IMG/VR virus record: IMGVR_UViG_3300013005_000077
Coordinates: 1 to 38,658 of that record
Length of the DNA stretch: 38,658 nt
Direction: 5' to 3' (one strand)
From: a virus
In this document: piece by piece, positions 7,019-15,265 of the stretch
Numbering within the stretch: position 1 is the stretch's first letter
Layout of the letters: every line of letters starts with the position of its first letter
Notes under the pieces: model-generated
The model's input: only the letters and a program-made list of their open reading frames with translations
What the model was told of the DNA's origin: nothing
Databases searched by the model: none
Translations under genes and position numbers: made by a program

Positions 7019-8703
7019 GCGTGTGATTCTTTTATATGTGCGTATTCTATGAAATCTTCATTAATCTTATTGTTATTTTTTATAAAGCTTACAATAGTAT
7101 TATTATTACGAATAATTGTATTAAAATATTCAATTGCATCTTTCCATGAGTATGGAACAACTTTCTGATTATCGTTTTGATAACCCTGCGTCAGCTTTTG
7201 TAGTATATTTAATATAAAGTATGAGTCTATCGTATGGGTGCCATTTAAATAATTTGTACAGATATGTTGTAGCTTGGCTAGGTCAGGATCTTTTGAGCTA
7301 TTGATAAGTTCTAGAGATAGAGGAGAATGTATTTTCCAGTCCTTTATTTGTTCATATTTATTGATAGGATCTTGTTGTTTTTGTTCAAAAAGCTTAGTGA
7401 GTCTATTTTCCCATTTCAATATAATATTTTCCCAATTAAAATGTTTAATACATAATTCTCTGGTTTTTATTCTCTGTTGGAACTTCATCGGGTTGGGTAT
7501 GTGGATATAGTCATAAAGTATATTAACTAAACTGTCATTATCTGGATAAGCTCTATATGCTTCTGTTTCCAGCTCTTTAAACATTGTTGCAATATTAACC
7601 GGATATGCATTGAGCTTGGATACTATATCCTCCATAGCACTATATGGAATCGTTACTATCGGAACACCACAAGCAGCAGCTTCAACTTGAGGCATACCAA
7701 ATCCTTCACATATAGAATATTGGATATAAAGATCGAAAGCGTTGTATATACCAACTAACTGCTCCTGTGTTACTCCAGCAGTAACAGAAGGAAAAGTAGC
7801 ATGATTATTACAATATATGCAATTTCTTGTTGAGCCGCTATAGACATCAGCAAAAACCTTATTGCAATTTTTGCACGTATATGTCAATAGTACCTTATTT
7901 AATAATCTATTCTCTTTCAATAAAGACGGTATATTCCAGCCCAAATAGTCTGGATAACCAGTATGTAAATACAAGAATACCTTGTTTGCAAAAGGAGACT
8001 GTTCTTTTTCAAGTCTATCAACCAGTAATCTAAACGATTTAATTAATTCTGGTATTAATTTTCTTTTTTGATTTCTCATTACAGAGCCAAGAACAATACT
8101 GTCTGTAGGTATTGATAGTGATGCCTTGGAGGCATTAGTGTCGAGCATTGTATATTTTTGAGTATCTATACCCGGAGAAGCTGTATCTACATAGTTGATT
8201 GTATTATTTGTTTGTTGTAACAAAATATCTCTAGCCCAATCAGAGTATGTAAAAATAGAATCAGCACCAGAATAAGTATCAAGCCACATCTCTTGTTGAG
8301 GATATGAATCCACAGTTGGCATAAGCATCCAATGATAACATTTCCTCATAGGAGAGAATGCTTGATAGGAATTCATCCAATAATCTCTGATATCAATAAC
8401 TACATCTGGCTGAAAATCTAAAAGAGTTTTTTCAAATCTCCATCTACCAAATGCATTTTCTGCATTAGCAGAGTATTCTTGAAATCTACTATCGTTGCTT
8501 TTAACAGCATTAGCATAGTATCTCCAGGATATGTCTTTATCTCTAGGATCATTGACAAAACCATAGCAAGCCAATTCTGCCACATGAAATAGTGGATTTG
8601 AATGTAGTCTACTTAATAGTTCTTTTCCGTATACAGAATATCCGGTACTTAAAAAACTAGCTTCATTACATAACAAAATTTTCAGCCGCTGTTTTGTATT
8701 CAT
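7015..8703 (-). CDS. GT4-family glycosyltransferase with inserted zinc ribbon
   Basis: A protein of 562 residues with GT-B organisation. The N-terminal domain starts with a strand followed by a glycine loop (FLSTGYSVYGKELL, 17-30); the C-terminal domain has the EX7E donor-sugar motif E333-GFGMPQV-E341, followed by AACGVP. Between them, residues 277-298 form a four-cysteine ribbon (C277, C280, C295, C298) not usual for this family. It should transfer a sugar from a nucleotide donor to an unknown acceptor, possibly a phage surface component or modified DNA base. It is the first gene of the glycan operon; a terminator lies 20 bases upstream and the start has no clear ribosome site. Residues 450-562 are an unassigned extension. 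Confidence 0.8.
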   Translation of the reverse strand: MNTKQRLKILLCNEASFLSTGYSVYGKELLSRLHSNPLFHVAELACYGFVNDPRDKDISWRYYANAVKSNDSRFQEYSANAENAFGRWRFEKTLLDFQPDVVIDIRDYWMNSYQAFSPMRKCYHWMLMPTVDSYPQQEMWLDTYSGADSIFTYSDWARDILLQQTNNTINYVDTASPGIDTQKYTMLDTNASKASLSIPTDSIVLGSVMRNQKRKLIPELIKSFRLLVDRLEKEQSPFANKVFLYLHTGYPDYLGWNIPSLLKENRLLNKVLLTYTCKNCNKVFADVYSGSTRNCIYCNNHATFPSVTAGVTQEQLVGIYNAFDLYIQYSICEGFGMPQVEAAACGVPIVTIPYSAMEDIVSKLNAYPVNIATMFKELETEAYRAYPDNDSLVNILYDYIHIPNPMKFQQRIKTRELCIKHFNWENIILKWENRLTKLFEQKQQDPINKYEQIKDWKIHSPLSLELINSSKDPDLAKLQHICTNYLNGTHTIDSYFILNILQKLTQGYQNDNQKVVPYSWKDAIEYFNTIIRNNNTIVSFIKNNNKINEDFIEYAHIKESHA

Positions 8704-8723
8704 TATTTGTTGATATATATATG

Positions 8724-8752
8724 AAAAAGGGCTATGTTATTAGCATAGCCCT
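8724..8752 (-). terminator. intrinsic terminator of ssb
   Basis: A perfect 9-bp stem (8728-8736 with 8744-8752, arm AGGGCTATG) with a seven-base loop is followed on the minus strand by a run of five T (8724-8728). It is 26 bases after the ssb stop and 20 bases before the start of the GT4 gene, so it should separate the replication unit from the glycan operon. Confidence 0.85.
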
Positions 8753-8778
8753 CTTTCAAACACACTATTCCTAGTTTA

Positions 8779-9153
8779 TTAGAAAGCTACCGATTCTTCT
8801 TCCTTTGACTCGCTCTTCTTTGAAGACAGCTTAGTAATCTTAGAGAAATTATTTACGCGAATCTTTAGAGATGAATGCTTAACACCATCCTTTTCCCAAG
8901 AATCATTTCTAATAGAACCTTCTACTAGAACTAGATCGCCCTTCTTAAAGGACTTGCCGATAATCTCCGCTCCAGTATCCCATGCTTCGCAAGGAATAAA
9001 AGACGTAATCTTATCCTTTGATCCATTTGCCTTGGTATATTCTCTAGAAGTCGCAACAGTAAAGTTAACAACTGAAGTTTCCTTACCATTACTGCTGATC
9101 GACCTTAGTTCCGGATCTCTTGCTAAATTTCCACGAATAATAACAATATTCAT
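8779..9153 (-). CDS. ssb: single-stranded DNA-binding protein
   Basis: A protein of 124 residues with a typical bacterial-type OB fold: NIVIIRGNLARDPELR at the N-terminus, VVNFTVATSREY (27-38), FIPCEAWD (51-58), KGDLVLVEGSI (70-80). The tail is Ser/Lys/Glu-rich and ends in an acidic tip plus Ala-Phe, like the partner-binding tail of bacterial SSBs but shorter. It coats single-stranded DNA at the fork and recruits partners. An AAGGAG sequence precedes the ATG. It has its own near-consensus promoter (9200-9227) and a strong terminator, so it can be made as a single-gene transcript apart from the polymerase operon. Confidence 0.95.
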   Translation of the reverse strand: MNIVIIRGNLARDPELRSISSNGKETSVVNFTVATSREYTKANGSKDKITSFIPCEAWDTGAEIIGKSFKKGDLVLVEGSIRNDSWEKDGVKHSSLKIRVNNFSKITKLSSKKSESKEEESVAF

Positions 9154-9199
9154 CGTTTTGAACTCCTTGTTTAAAAACCAAATGTCCCAACACTACAGT

Positions 9200-9227
9200 A
9201 TTATACAAATGGCTGACACCGAGTCAA
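9200..9227 (-). promoter_or_regulatory. near-consensus sigma-70 promoter for ssb
   Basis: On the minus strand TTGACT (9222-9227) is followed by a 16-base spacer and TATAAT (9200-9205). The predicted start near 9193 would give a leader of about 40 bases with AAGGAG before the ssb ATG. The -35 box overlaps the stop codon of the upstream polymerase gene. This would be read by the host RNA polymerase and would allow early, high ssb expression. Confidence 0.75.
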
Positions 9228-10840
9228 GCCATAGGTACATAACATTTTTCTACGATCAAGTCGCTTTTCTTGAAGGACTTGGCTCCTTTAAAAATCAGAA
9301 TGTTTCCATCAAATAGCTGATTTCTGTATAACGATAGCTGTTCTGTAAAAAATATAACAGAGTCTATATAGCCGGTGCTATCGGTTATACTAACAAATGC
9401 CATTTCATTACCCTTATTTTTCCCATTCTTAATCTTAATCACATTAACATTATCAATTTCACCAGCGACAATAATATTTTTTCTGTCGGAATCTTTGAAC
9501 TCTTTACATGTTGTATTAGTCATACTTATATCGTATGAATCTACTTTTGAATAGGTTAGATTTATTCCGAGCAGGTTGCTTTCATTATCACAGACCCACT
9601 CTATTTTGTCATCCAAAGAAAATGGAGGCTTGATAAGAGAAGAAATTAAACCTTGTAATATATTTTTACGATTTTGAGTTAGTTTTGGTTTCTTGACCAA
9701 AATATTCATTAGCTGTAAAGTATTGAACTGAGAGACATCAATTGATCTTAAATATTCTATCTCTTTGCTTGTTAGCTCACTCATAATCTCGTATTCAAAA
9801 AGCATAGAGGTTCTAGTTTTAGTAATATAACTGAATGCCCCACTACATATCAAAGCTTTTGCAGCGGTAGAATTGATATTTACTAATAGATTAAGCAGTA
9901 TTTCTGACCATGTAAGATGCTGTATGTCTAAATTTTTAGATAGATCCACAATCTTTTTATAAACCGAGTCGCCCACACCCTTTATGTCTGTAAGACCAAA
10001 GTGTATTTTGTTGTTATGGATTACAAAAAATTGATTCAACAATCTATAATCTGGTACACAGATTTCTATATCCATATCTGTGGCATTTTTCACCAACTCT
10101 TTGATTTCTTGCTGGGGGTCTATTTTATCTTTTGCATATTTGAGATACGAAGCAAAGAAAATCTTAGGGAAGTGTGCTTTACTATATGCTGATAAATATG
10201 CGTTAATAGCATAGCTTACGGCGTGAGATTTATTAAATGAGTATCGTTGAGATTTTTCAATCCAACTAAAAATTTGTTCAGCTTCATTTTCTGATGCTAA
10301 ATTAGTTTTTTTGCACCCCTCTATAAATATCTTCTTAAGTTTTGCCATCTCTTCTGGTTTTTTCTTACCAATAGCTTTTCTTAACTGATCAGCTTCTTGA
10401 AGATCAAAACCAGCAATTTTCTGAGCTATTTCCATAGCCTGTTCTTGATATACCATCTCTCCGAAGGTGGTCTTAAGAATTGGCTCTAGGGCTGGATTAA
10501 AATAGTCTATAGATTCTTGGCCATTCTTTTTATCTATAAAGTGATTACTAACAGTTTTACCATCTCTAATAGCTTCCAAACATCCCGGTCTCATAATACT
10601 AATAAGAGCAGAAAGTTCTTCTATATTTGAGGGTTTGAGTTTTCTGGCCATGCTTTGCCCTAGGCGTGATTCTAGCTGAAAACATCCTTTGGTATTGCCA
10701 GAAGACAACATTTCCCAAGTTCTACTGCATTCAAAATTTATGGCATCCATATTAATTGAAAAATCAATTTTTGGCATACCATCAGTGGATTTGTCGATAA
10801 TAGGGAATCGACAACCACAATCAAATGTATAATATTCCAT
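9224..10840 (-). CDS. dnaE: DNA polymerase III alpha, C-terminal half (fingers to OB fold)
   Basis: A protein of 538 residues matching the second half of bacterial-type replicative polymerase alpha. Landmarks in order: GCFQLES (52-58), the block IMRPG (82-86), YQEQAMEIAQKIAGF (131-145), AIGKKKPEEMAK (156-167), SFNKSHAVSYA (201-211), a helix-hairpin-helix-like GLTDIKGVG further on, and an OB-fold at about 455-515. The first 45 residues contain C8, C10 and C38 (FDCGCRF ... FECSRTW), possibly a small metal site. The PHP and palm domains with the catalytic aspartates are in the separate gene at 11704-13593. The two chains must assemble to make an active polymerase. Start ATG directly follows the exonuclease stop. 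Confidence 0.9.
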   Translation of the reverse strand: MEYYTFDCGCRFPIIDKSTDGMPKIDFSINMDAINFECSRTWEMLSSGNTKGCFQLESRLGQSMARKLKPSNIEELSALISIMRPGCLEAIRDGKTVSNHFIDKKNGQESIDYFNPALEPILKTTFGEMVYQEQAMEIAQKIAGFDLQEADQLRKAIGKKKPEEMAKLKKIFIEGCKKTNLASENEAEQIFSWIEKSQRYSFNKSHAVSYAINAYLSAYSKAHFPKIFFASYLKYAKDKIDPQQEIKELVKNATDMDIEICVPDYRLLNQFFVIHNNKIHFGLTDIKGVGDSVYKKIVDLSKNLDIQHLTWSEILLNLLVNINSTAAKALICSGAFSYITKTRTSMLFEYEIMSELTSKEIEYLRSIDVSQFNTLQLMNILVKKPKLTQNRKNILQGLISSLIKPPFSLDDKIEWVCDNESNLLGINLTYSKVDSYDISMTNTTCKEFKDSDRKNIIVAGEIDNVNVIKIKNGKNKGNEMAFVSITDSTGYIDSVIFFTEQLSLYRNQLFDGNILIFKGAKSFKKSDLIVEKCYVPMA

Positions 10841-10843
10841 ACT

Positions 10844-11545
10844 TTATATGTTTGCTATATTAAAAGAATTCCTAAATTTTACTTTGGATGCTAATTTCCT
10901 ATGCAGTTTCAAAAATCGAATTAGAATTTCAGCAGTGTCTTTTACATCTTTCAAAGCATCATGAGCACCCTCTTTACTAATACCAAGATAATCTCTTACA
11001 TCATCTAGAGTATAGCTTTTAAGTTCTTTAGATCCTTCAAACCAATAAAATATAAGATTCATGATATCTATAACATCTCTTGGATAAAAAAGAGAAGAAT
11101 TCCCTTCTTTATTCAAGTTTTTATATTTAGTGCTTAGATTTTGAACAATCTTTAAGTCAAACCTATTGATATTGTAGCCCGCTGCTATCGGTGCAGTAAA
11201 GCAGGATTTTCTTTCTGAACGAATATGATACATCTCTAAATAAGATGTAAACATCTTCCATCCCGCCTCCTGTTTTGGAAAAGATTTCCAAGAATTAAGA
11301 ATATCATCTTTGGATGATCCTCTAACCTTAGCATGAAAATCTAAAACATCAGAATCCTCATACGCATAGCTACTATTTTTTTCCAGAGCATCTGGTCTTA
11401 GATTGATATTAAATTCGGAATCTGGTATGATTTCTAATTTAAATGGATCTACGATAATAGCAGCTATTTGTACAGGACTACAAACATTCGGATCCTTGCC
11501 ATCTGTCTCAAGGTCGAAGACACAAATTTTTTGATTATTAGCCAT
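10844..11545 (-). CDS. DEDDh 3'-5' exonuclease (proofreading, DnaQ-like)
   Basis: A protein of 233 residues with the three exonuclease motifs: FDLETDG (D11, E13), the Exo II region GYNINRFDLKIV with its Asp, and Exo III HDALKDVKDTAEIL with the H-x4-D spacing of the DEDDh class. It removes mismatched 3' ends and by position serves the split polymerase: it lies between the two halves, with 8 bases of overlap to the small gene upstream and a 3-base gap to the C-terminal polymerase half. The family is normally a separate subunit (epsilon) or a domain fused to PolC. Confidence 0.9.
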   Translation of the reverse strand: MANNQKICVFDLETDGKDPNVCSPVQIAAIIVDPFKLEIIPDSEFNINLRPDALEKNSSYAYEDSDVLDFHAKVRGSSKDDILNSWKSFPKQEAGWKMFTSYLEMYHIRSERKSCFTAPIAAGYNINRFDLKIVQNLSTKYKNLNKEGNSSLFYPRDVIDIMNLIFYWFEGSKELKSYTLDDVRDYLGISKEGAHDALKDVKDTAEILIRFLKLHRKLASKVKFRNSFNIANI

Positions 11546-11723
11546 TAATTACCACTGCTGTTCCTGGTGCGAAAAAAGTCTTATTGCCTGTGTTAGCCGT
11601 ATCCTCTGCATTATAAGATTTGCAGCAACTAACCTTAATTAACTCTATCTTTCTGTATGTGGTGTCTGATCCTGGTACTTTAAACTCTTGACCAACACCT
11701 AGTTCAGAAAATAGTTTGTTCAT
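11538..11723 (-). CDS. small conserved-looking protein between polymerase halves
   Basis: A protein of 61 residues. The start at 11723 is chosen because GGAGG lies 6 bases upstream; the in-frame ATG at 11735 lacks a site. The sequence looks like a compact beta domain: SELGVGQEFKVPG, YRKIELIKVSC, a Cys pair (CC near residue 32) and a C-terminal FFAPGTAVVING. Small proteins of this type occur in phages, function unknown. It overlaps the end of the N-terminal polymerase half by 20 bases and the exonuclease start by 8, so it belongs to the polymerase operon. Confidence 0.7.
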   Translation of the reverse strand: MNKLFSELGVGQEFKVPGSDTTYRKIELIKVSCCKSYNAEDTANTGNKTFFAPGTAVVING

Positions 11724-13593
11724 AACTACCTCCATTTTTCAATAGTGTGCTTACTGTCATTACTTTATCTAACATTGCTACGCCCAAAATATCGAATTTG
11801 ATTATACCCAATGTTTCCAAATCTTGCATTTCCATGCCAGCTATTTGTTGTTTATTTTTAGTATCATAGACCATAGGACAAATACTCCCTAGTCTTTGAT
11901 CCGATATAACAATACCAGCAGCATGTTTGGACTGATTCACTTTTGTCCCTTCTAGCCTAATGGCTTGTTCAAACCTTTTTGCTAGAGGGCCAGACAGAGA
12001 GCCATCCTCATTAATATAACACCAATTCTTCAGTTTGTCAACATTATTTTCTAAGGCCCACTGGATTATCGACGCTTCTCCGTATTCCTCTTTCATTTCT
12101 TGAAGTTCGTCAGCTATTTTGGCTTCGTCTGGTATATTTTTTGTAATTGAATTCATTTCGTCAAAACTTATATCGCCATACACTCGGAGAACATCTTTTA
12201 GAGCACCCCTACCCTTAAGAGTATTGAAAGTGATCATTTGCGAAACATTTTCAACACCATATCTATTCTTAATGTAGTTGATAACATCCTCTCTCTTATT
12301 AATAGGGACGTCAACATCAATATCTGGCATCGAAATTCTATCTTTAGTATTTCTACCAGCATTATAAAATCTTTCAAAGATCAGATTATATTTTAATGGA
12401 TCAATACTGGTTATACCTATGAGATATGAAACCAGACATCCTGCTGCCGAACCACGACCGGGACCGGGTAACCACCCCTTATTCCTCACAAAATTCACTA
12501 TATCGGACACTATTAAAAAGTAGCTAGACAGACCAGCACCCTGTAAAACAGAGAGTTCGTATTTGATTCTATCTGTGTATTCGCCTTGCTTATCCTTATC
12601 TATAACATTGGCGATTTTATCCCTCCAGCCGTTTCTACATAGTTGTCTAAGAAATTCATCTGGATCATTACCTTCGCATTCAAATGGAGGCAACATTGGT
12701 CTATGAGATATATCATAATCTTCACACATACTATCTACTAGATTAGTATTCTCTATCTCTTCTGAGGTATGAATAGACGACATTTCTTCTGGAGACAATA
12801 TATAATAATTATCTGAAATGAAAAATGTAGACATTGGAACAGATTCATGGTTGACTATTTTCCTGTTAATGTCTGTAAATGTTGTCTTTAGATTATTGCA
12901 TAATAATATTCGTTGATCTATAGCGTCATCTTTTTCAGAGTAATGTGCGTCTGGTGTGCATATCACTTTAGTATTAGTTTTTTTACCCAGTTCCCTAATA
13001 CAATCGGTTAATGTTTTCTGGACCGGGTTATGTATTTGATCCATTAATTGGGCCTCAAGAAAAAAATTATCTTTTCCAAAAGCATTCTTCAGAACAGAGA
13101 TTTTTTGTTCTGCGATAGAATACCAGCCTGGATCAATTTTATCGTTTTCTAAAATATGGTTGGCTATATATGACCCTAAGTGTCCACAGAATCCTACAAG
13201 ATTACCGTCCAAGAACTCTGATAGTGTTTCTATACTAAGTCTTGGTTTTCGATAAAAATAATCTTCTCTATTTGATTCCGAAATAATTTTAATAAGTTGT
13301 TGCCAACCCTTTAAATTTTTTGCCAGAACCAAAAAATGGTGTGTAGAAGATTCTTTGTCTTTAACAGATGGGTGACTATCTGATATATAGAGTTCGCACC
13401 CCAAGATTGGTTTGATTCCAGATTTCTTGAGAGTATTATGAAACTGGACGGCACCAGCAATATTGCCGTGATCAGTTAAGGCACAAGAGGATACTCCTAT
13501 TTTTTTACATCTCTCAGCTATCTGATTTGGTTTACTTAGTCCATCCAATAGGCTGTAGTGCGAATGTACATGTAATGGTATATAATTTTTCAT
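11704..13593 (-). CDS. dnaE: DNA polymerase III alpha, N-terminal half (PHP and palm)
   Basis: A protein of 629 residues with the first half of polymerase alpha. PHP domain: H8-x-H10, TDHG (40-43), TPDAHYSE (213-220). Polymerase: GPGRGSAAGC (377-386), MPDIDVDVP (422-430) with the paired catalytic aspartates, HAAGIVIS (557-564), and IIKFDILG (597-604) carrying the third catalytic Asp (D601). The chain stops 28 residues after this motif, in the palm, well before the fingers. The remaining half is encoded at 9224-10840 after two other genes. Its ATG overlaps the stop of the nuclease gene upstream. No intein-like sequence is visible at the break. Confidence 0.93.
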   Translation of the reverse strand: MKNYIPLHVHSHYSLLDGLSKPNQIAERCKKIGVSSCALTDHGNIAGAVQFHNTLKKSGIKPILGCELYISDSHPSVKDKESSTHHFLVLAKNLKGWQQLIKIISESNREDYFYRKPRLSIETLSEFLDGNLVGFCGHLGSYIANHILENDKIDPGWYSIAEQKISVLKNAFGKDNFFLEAQLMDQIHNPVQKTLTDCIRELGKKTNTKVICTPDAHYSEKDDAIDQRILLCNNLKTTFTDINRKIVNHESVPMSTFFISDNYYILSPEEMSSIHTSEEIENTNLVDSMCEDYDISHRPMLPPFECEGNDPDEFLRQLCRNGWRDKIANVIDKDKQGEYTDRIKYELSVLQGAGLSSYFLIVSDIVNFVRNKGWLPGPGRGSAAGCLVSYLIGITSIDPLKYNLIFERFYNAGRNTKDRISMPDIDVDVPINKREDVINYIKNRYGVENVSQMITFNTLKGRGALKDVLRVYGDISFDEMNSITKNIPDEAKIADELQEMKEEYGEASIIQWALENNVDKLKNWCYINEDGSLSGPLAKRFEQAIRLEGTKVNQSKHAAGIVISDQRLGSICPMVYDTKNKQQIAGMEMQDLETLGIIKFDILGVAMLDKVMTVSTLLKNGGSYEQTIF

Positions 13594-14588
13594 TCAACGC
13601 TTCCTGGTGCTTTGTACTTACCAACAGCATATCCCGGAACGGTGTATTCGTCAACCACCGCATCTATGCCCTTTAATTCGATGTCGTGCTTAACTTGTTC
13701 ACACTTGGTCATAAAACTATCTTTTTGACAAGTTTGATTATCTCTGTATTCTATTACTGGTAGTATTTGAGAATTTTCGAAAGTAGTTTTACCATAGTGA
13801 CATAATTTACTACACATCCAGCTTTTGTTTAATCTTGGTTTTCTTGTTTTCTTGATAATTTCAAATTTATCCCTAAGCATAGCTTCTGTTTTTGGTAAAT
13901 CAGATTTATCAAAATAAACACTAAAAGCTCCACCGTCATTGATAAAAAATATTGTCACCATAATATTATCTATATGAGGATATAGTTTTTGAACAGCATA
14001 GTGATAAATTCTAAGCTGTGGATCATCCTCAAGTTTTTCTTGTGTCTTTTCTTGACCGGTTGCCCAGTTCAATCTTCTGCCTGTTTTCCAGTCTACTATC
14101 TCAAAAGTATTTTTATCAATCTGAGTGATAAGATCTATTGTACCCTTTATGGCCAGATCGCCTTCTAAGATACCATCAGATGTATTATACTTATATTTAG
14201 CCCAAGGCTTGTCTATAACTATATCAAAATGTTGTTCGGGACAAACTATGTGTCTGTTTCTTGGATCAAACATACCATTATTATAAGAAATGGCTTTATT
14301 TACCCATAGTTTACAGTCTGAGAAATCTTTTTCTGTCCACTTGTGATGATTAAATTTACTGGTATAGTAATCATATACATCTTTGGTAATCACATCAAGA
14401 TTATACTGATTGATATCGACAGATCCTACAACATCGTCTTCAAATACACTGATCTTTTTTTGTTCATTATGTTTTATTAAAGCCAATATTTCGAGTACTT
14501 TATGTACTATGGTTCCTTTGTCGGCTTTTTGGTTACTAGGACCCCTATAGCCTAAAACATATTCAAAAAAGTATTGTTGTTCACACAT
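13590..14588 (-). CDS. Cas4/AddB-like PD-(D/E)XK exonuclease with Fe-S cysteines
   Basis: A protein of 332 residues from the first ATG. Active-site elements: GTIVHKVLE (H29), GTIDLI (D152), EIVDWKTG (D166, K168). Cysteines C2, C259, C263 and C287 have the spacing of the 4Fe-4S cluster that clamps the nuclease domain in Cas4, AddB and RecB-like phage exonucleases. It would resect DNA ends for recombination or replication. The sequence directly upstream of the ATG is open for 19 codons and encodes a stretch (FRSSSYNTHS) that resembles the normal N-terminus of this family, so the real start may be upstream at a non-standard codon. Confidence 0.85.
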   Translation of the reverse strand: MCEQQYFFEYVLGYRGPSNQKADKGTIVHKVLEILALIKHNEQKKISVFEDDVVGSVDINQYNLDVITKDVYDYYTSKFNHHKWTEKDFSDCKLWVNKAISYNNGMFDPRNRHIVCPEQHFDIVIDKPWAKYKYNTSDGILEGDLAIKGTIDLITQIDKNTFEIVDWKTGRRLNWATGQEKTQEKLEDDPQLRIYHYAVQKLYPHIDNIMVTIFFINDGGAFSVYFDKSDLPKTEAMLRDKFEIIKKTRKPRLNKSWMCSKLCHYGKTTFENSQILPVIEYRDNQTCQKDSFMTKCEQVKHDIELKGIDAVVDEYTVPGYAVGKYKAPGSVE

Positions 14589-14626
14589 TGAATGTGTGTT
14601 ATAGGACGAACTCCTAAAGTATGTAA

Positions 14627-15265
14627 TTATAATTGTAGTATTCCTTTATTATTTAGAAATTTCTGTATGGTATCATTTTTTTCTTCTATTGTCATAGATG
14701 TATTATCCAAAACAAAATCAAACTTGGACCAGTCGAAAAAACACTGGTCTAATGCAGACTCACTCTCTGAGTTCGATTTGAACGGATCTTTTGTAAGTCG
14801 TATTACTAACCCACCACTATTTTGGATGGCCTCTACTTCGTTTGGAAATCTGCAATCTGCAACAAGCGCTATATCTATGTTTTCAGATTTTATCTTATGA
14901 ATAGTTGCAGCTGACCAAACATCTCTTTTTATTTGTCTAAATATACCAGTTCCTACAAATTCCATTACTTGTCTAGCTGTCATAAATCCACTGTCATGAT
15001 ATTCATTATTCCAAGTCCATGTAATATCATAGCCCGGCATATCTTTCCATCTTAGTGATGTAAGGGTATTTTTATCGTCATCACTACCATAACACTGCTC
15101 ATAAGTTAATCCTAGTATATTAATACATATATCCTGTTTCAGAGGGTCTGCAAAGCTATATACCTTACAAGATAAATTAGGATAATGTTGCTTAACTAAA
15201 AGTTGAATATAATCACAGGCCGTACTTTTACCGGACTGTTTCCTACCTGCCATGGCTATTATCAT
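14627..15265 (-). CDS. deoxynucleoside monophosphate kinase
   Basis: A protein of 212 residues with a P-loop GRKQSGKST (7-15) at the N-terminus and the layout of T4 gp1-like dNMP kinases: SFADPLK (38-44), then a region with TARQVMEFVGTG, a DVWSAATI segment and VADCRFPNEVEAI, which contains the nucleotide-binding Asp/Arg pair. It converts dNMPs from host DNA degradation to dNDPs. The start overlaps the primase stop upstream... the ATG (15265) and the primase stop share ATGA. Part of the replication operon. Confidence 0.88.
   Translation of the reverse strand: MIIAMAGRKQSGKSTACDYIQLLVKQHYPNLSCKVYSFADPLKQDICINILGLTYEQCYGSDDDKNTLTSLRWKDMPGYDITWTWNNEYHDSGFMTARQVMEFVGTGIFRQIKRDVWSAATIHKIKSENIDIALVADCRFPNEVEAIQNSGGLVIRLTKDPFKSNSESESALDQCFFDWSKFDFVLDNTSMTIEEKNDTIQKFLNNKGILQL

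Noticed and set aside
9224-13593. Split intein explaining the divided polymerase
   Set aside because: The N-terminal half ends without a Cys-initiated intein block and the C-terminal half starts without an intein C-terminal His-Asn motif; other genes lie between the halves.
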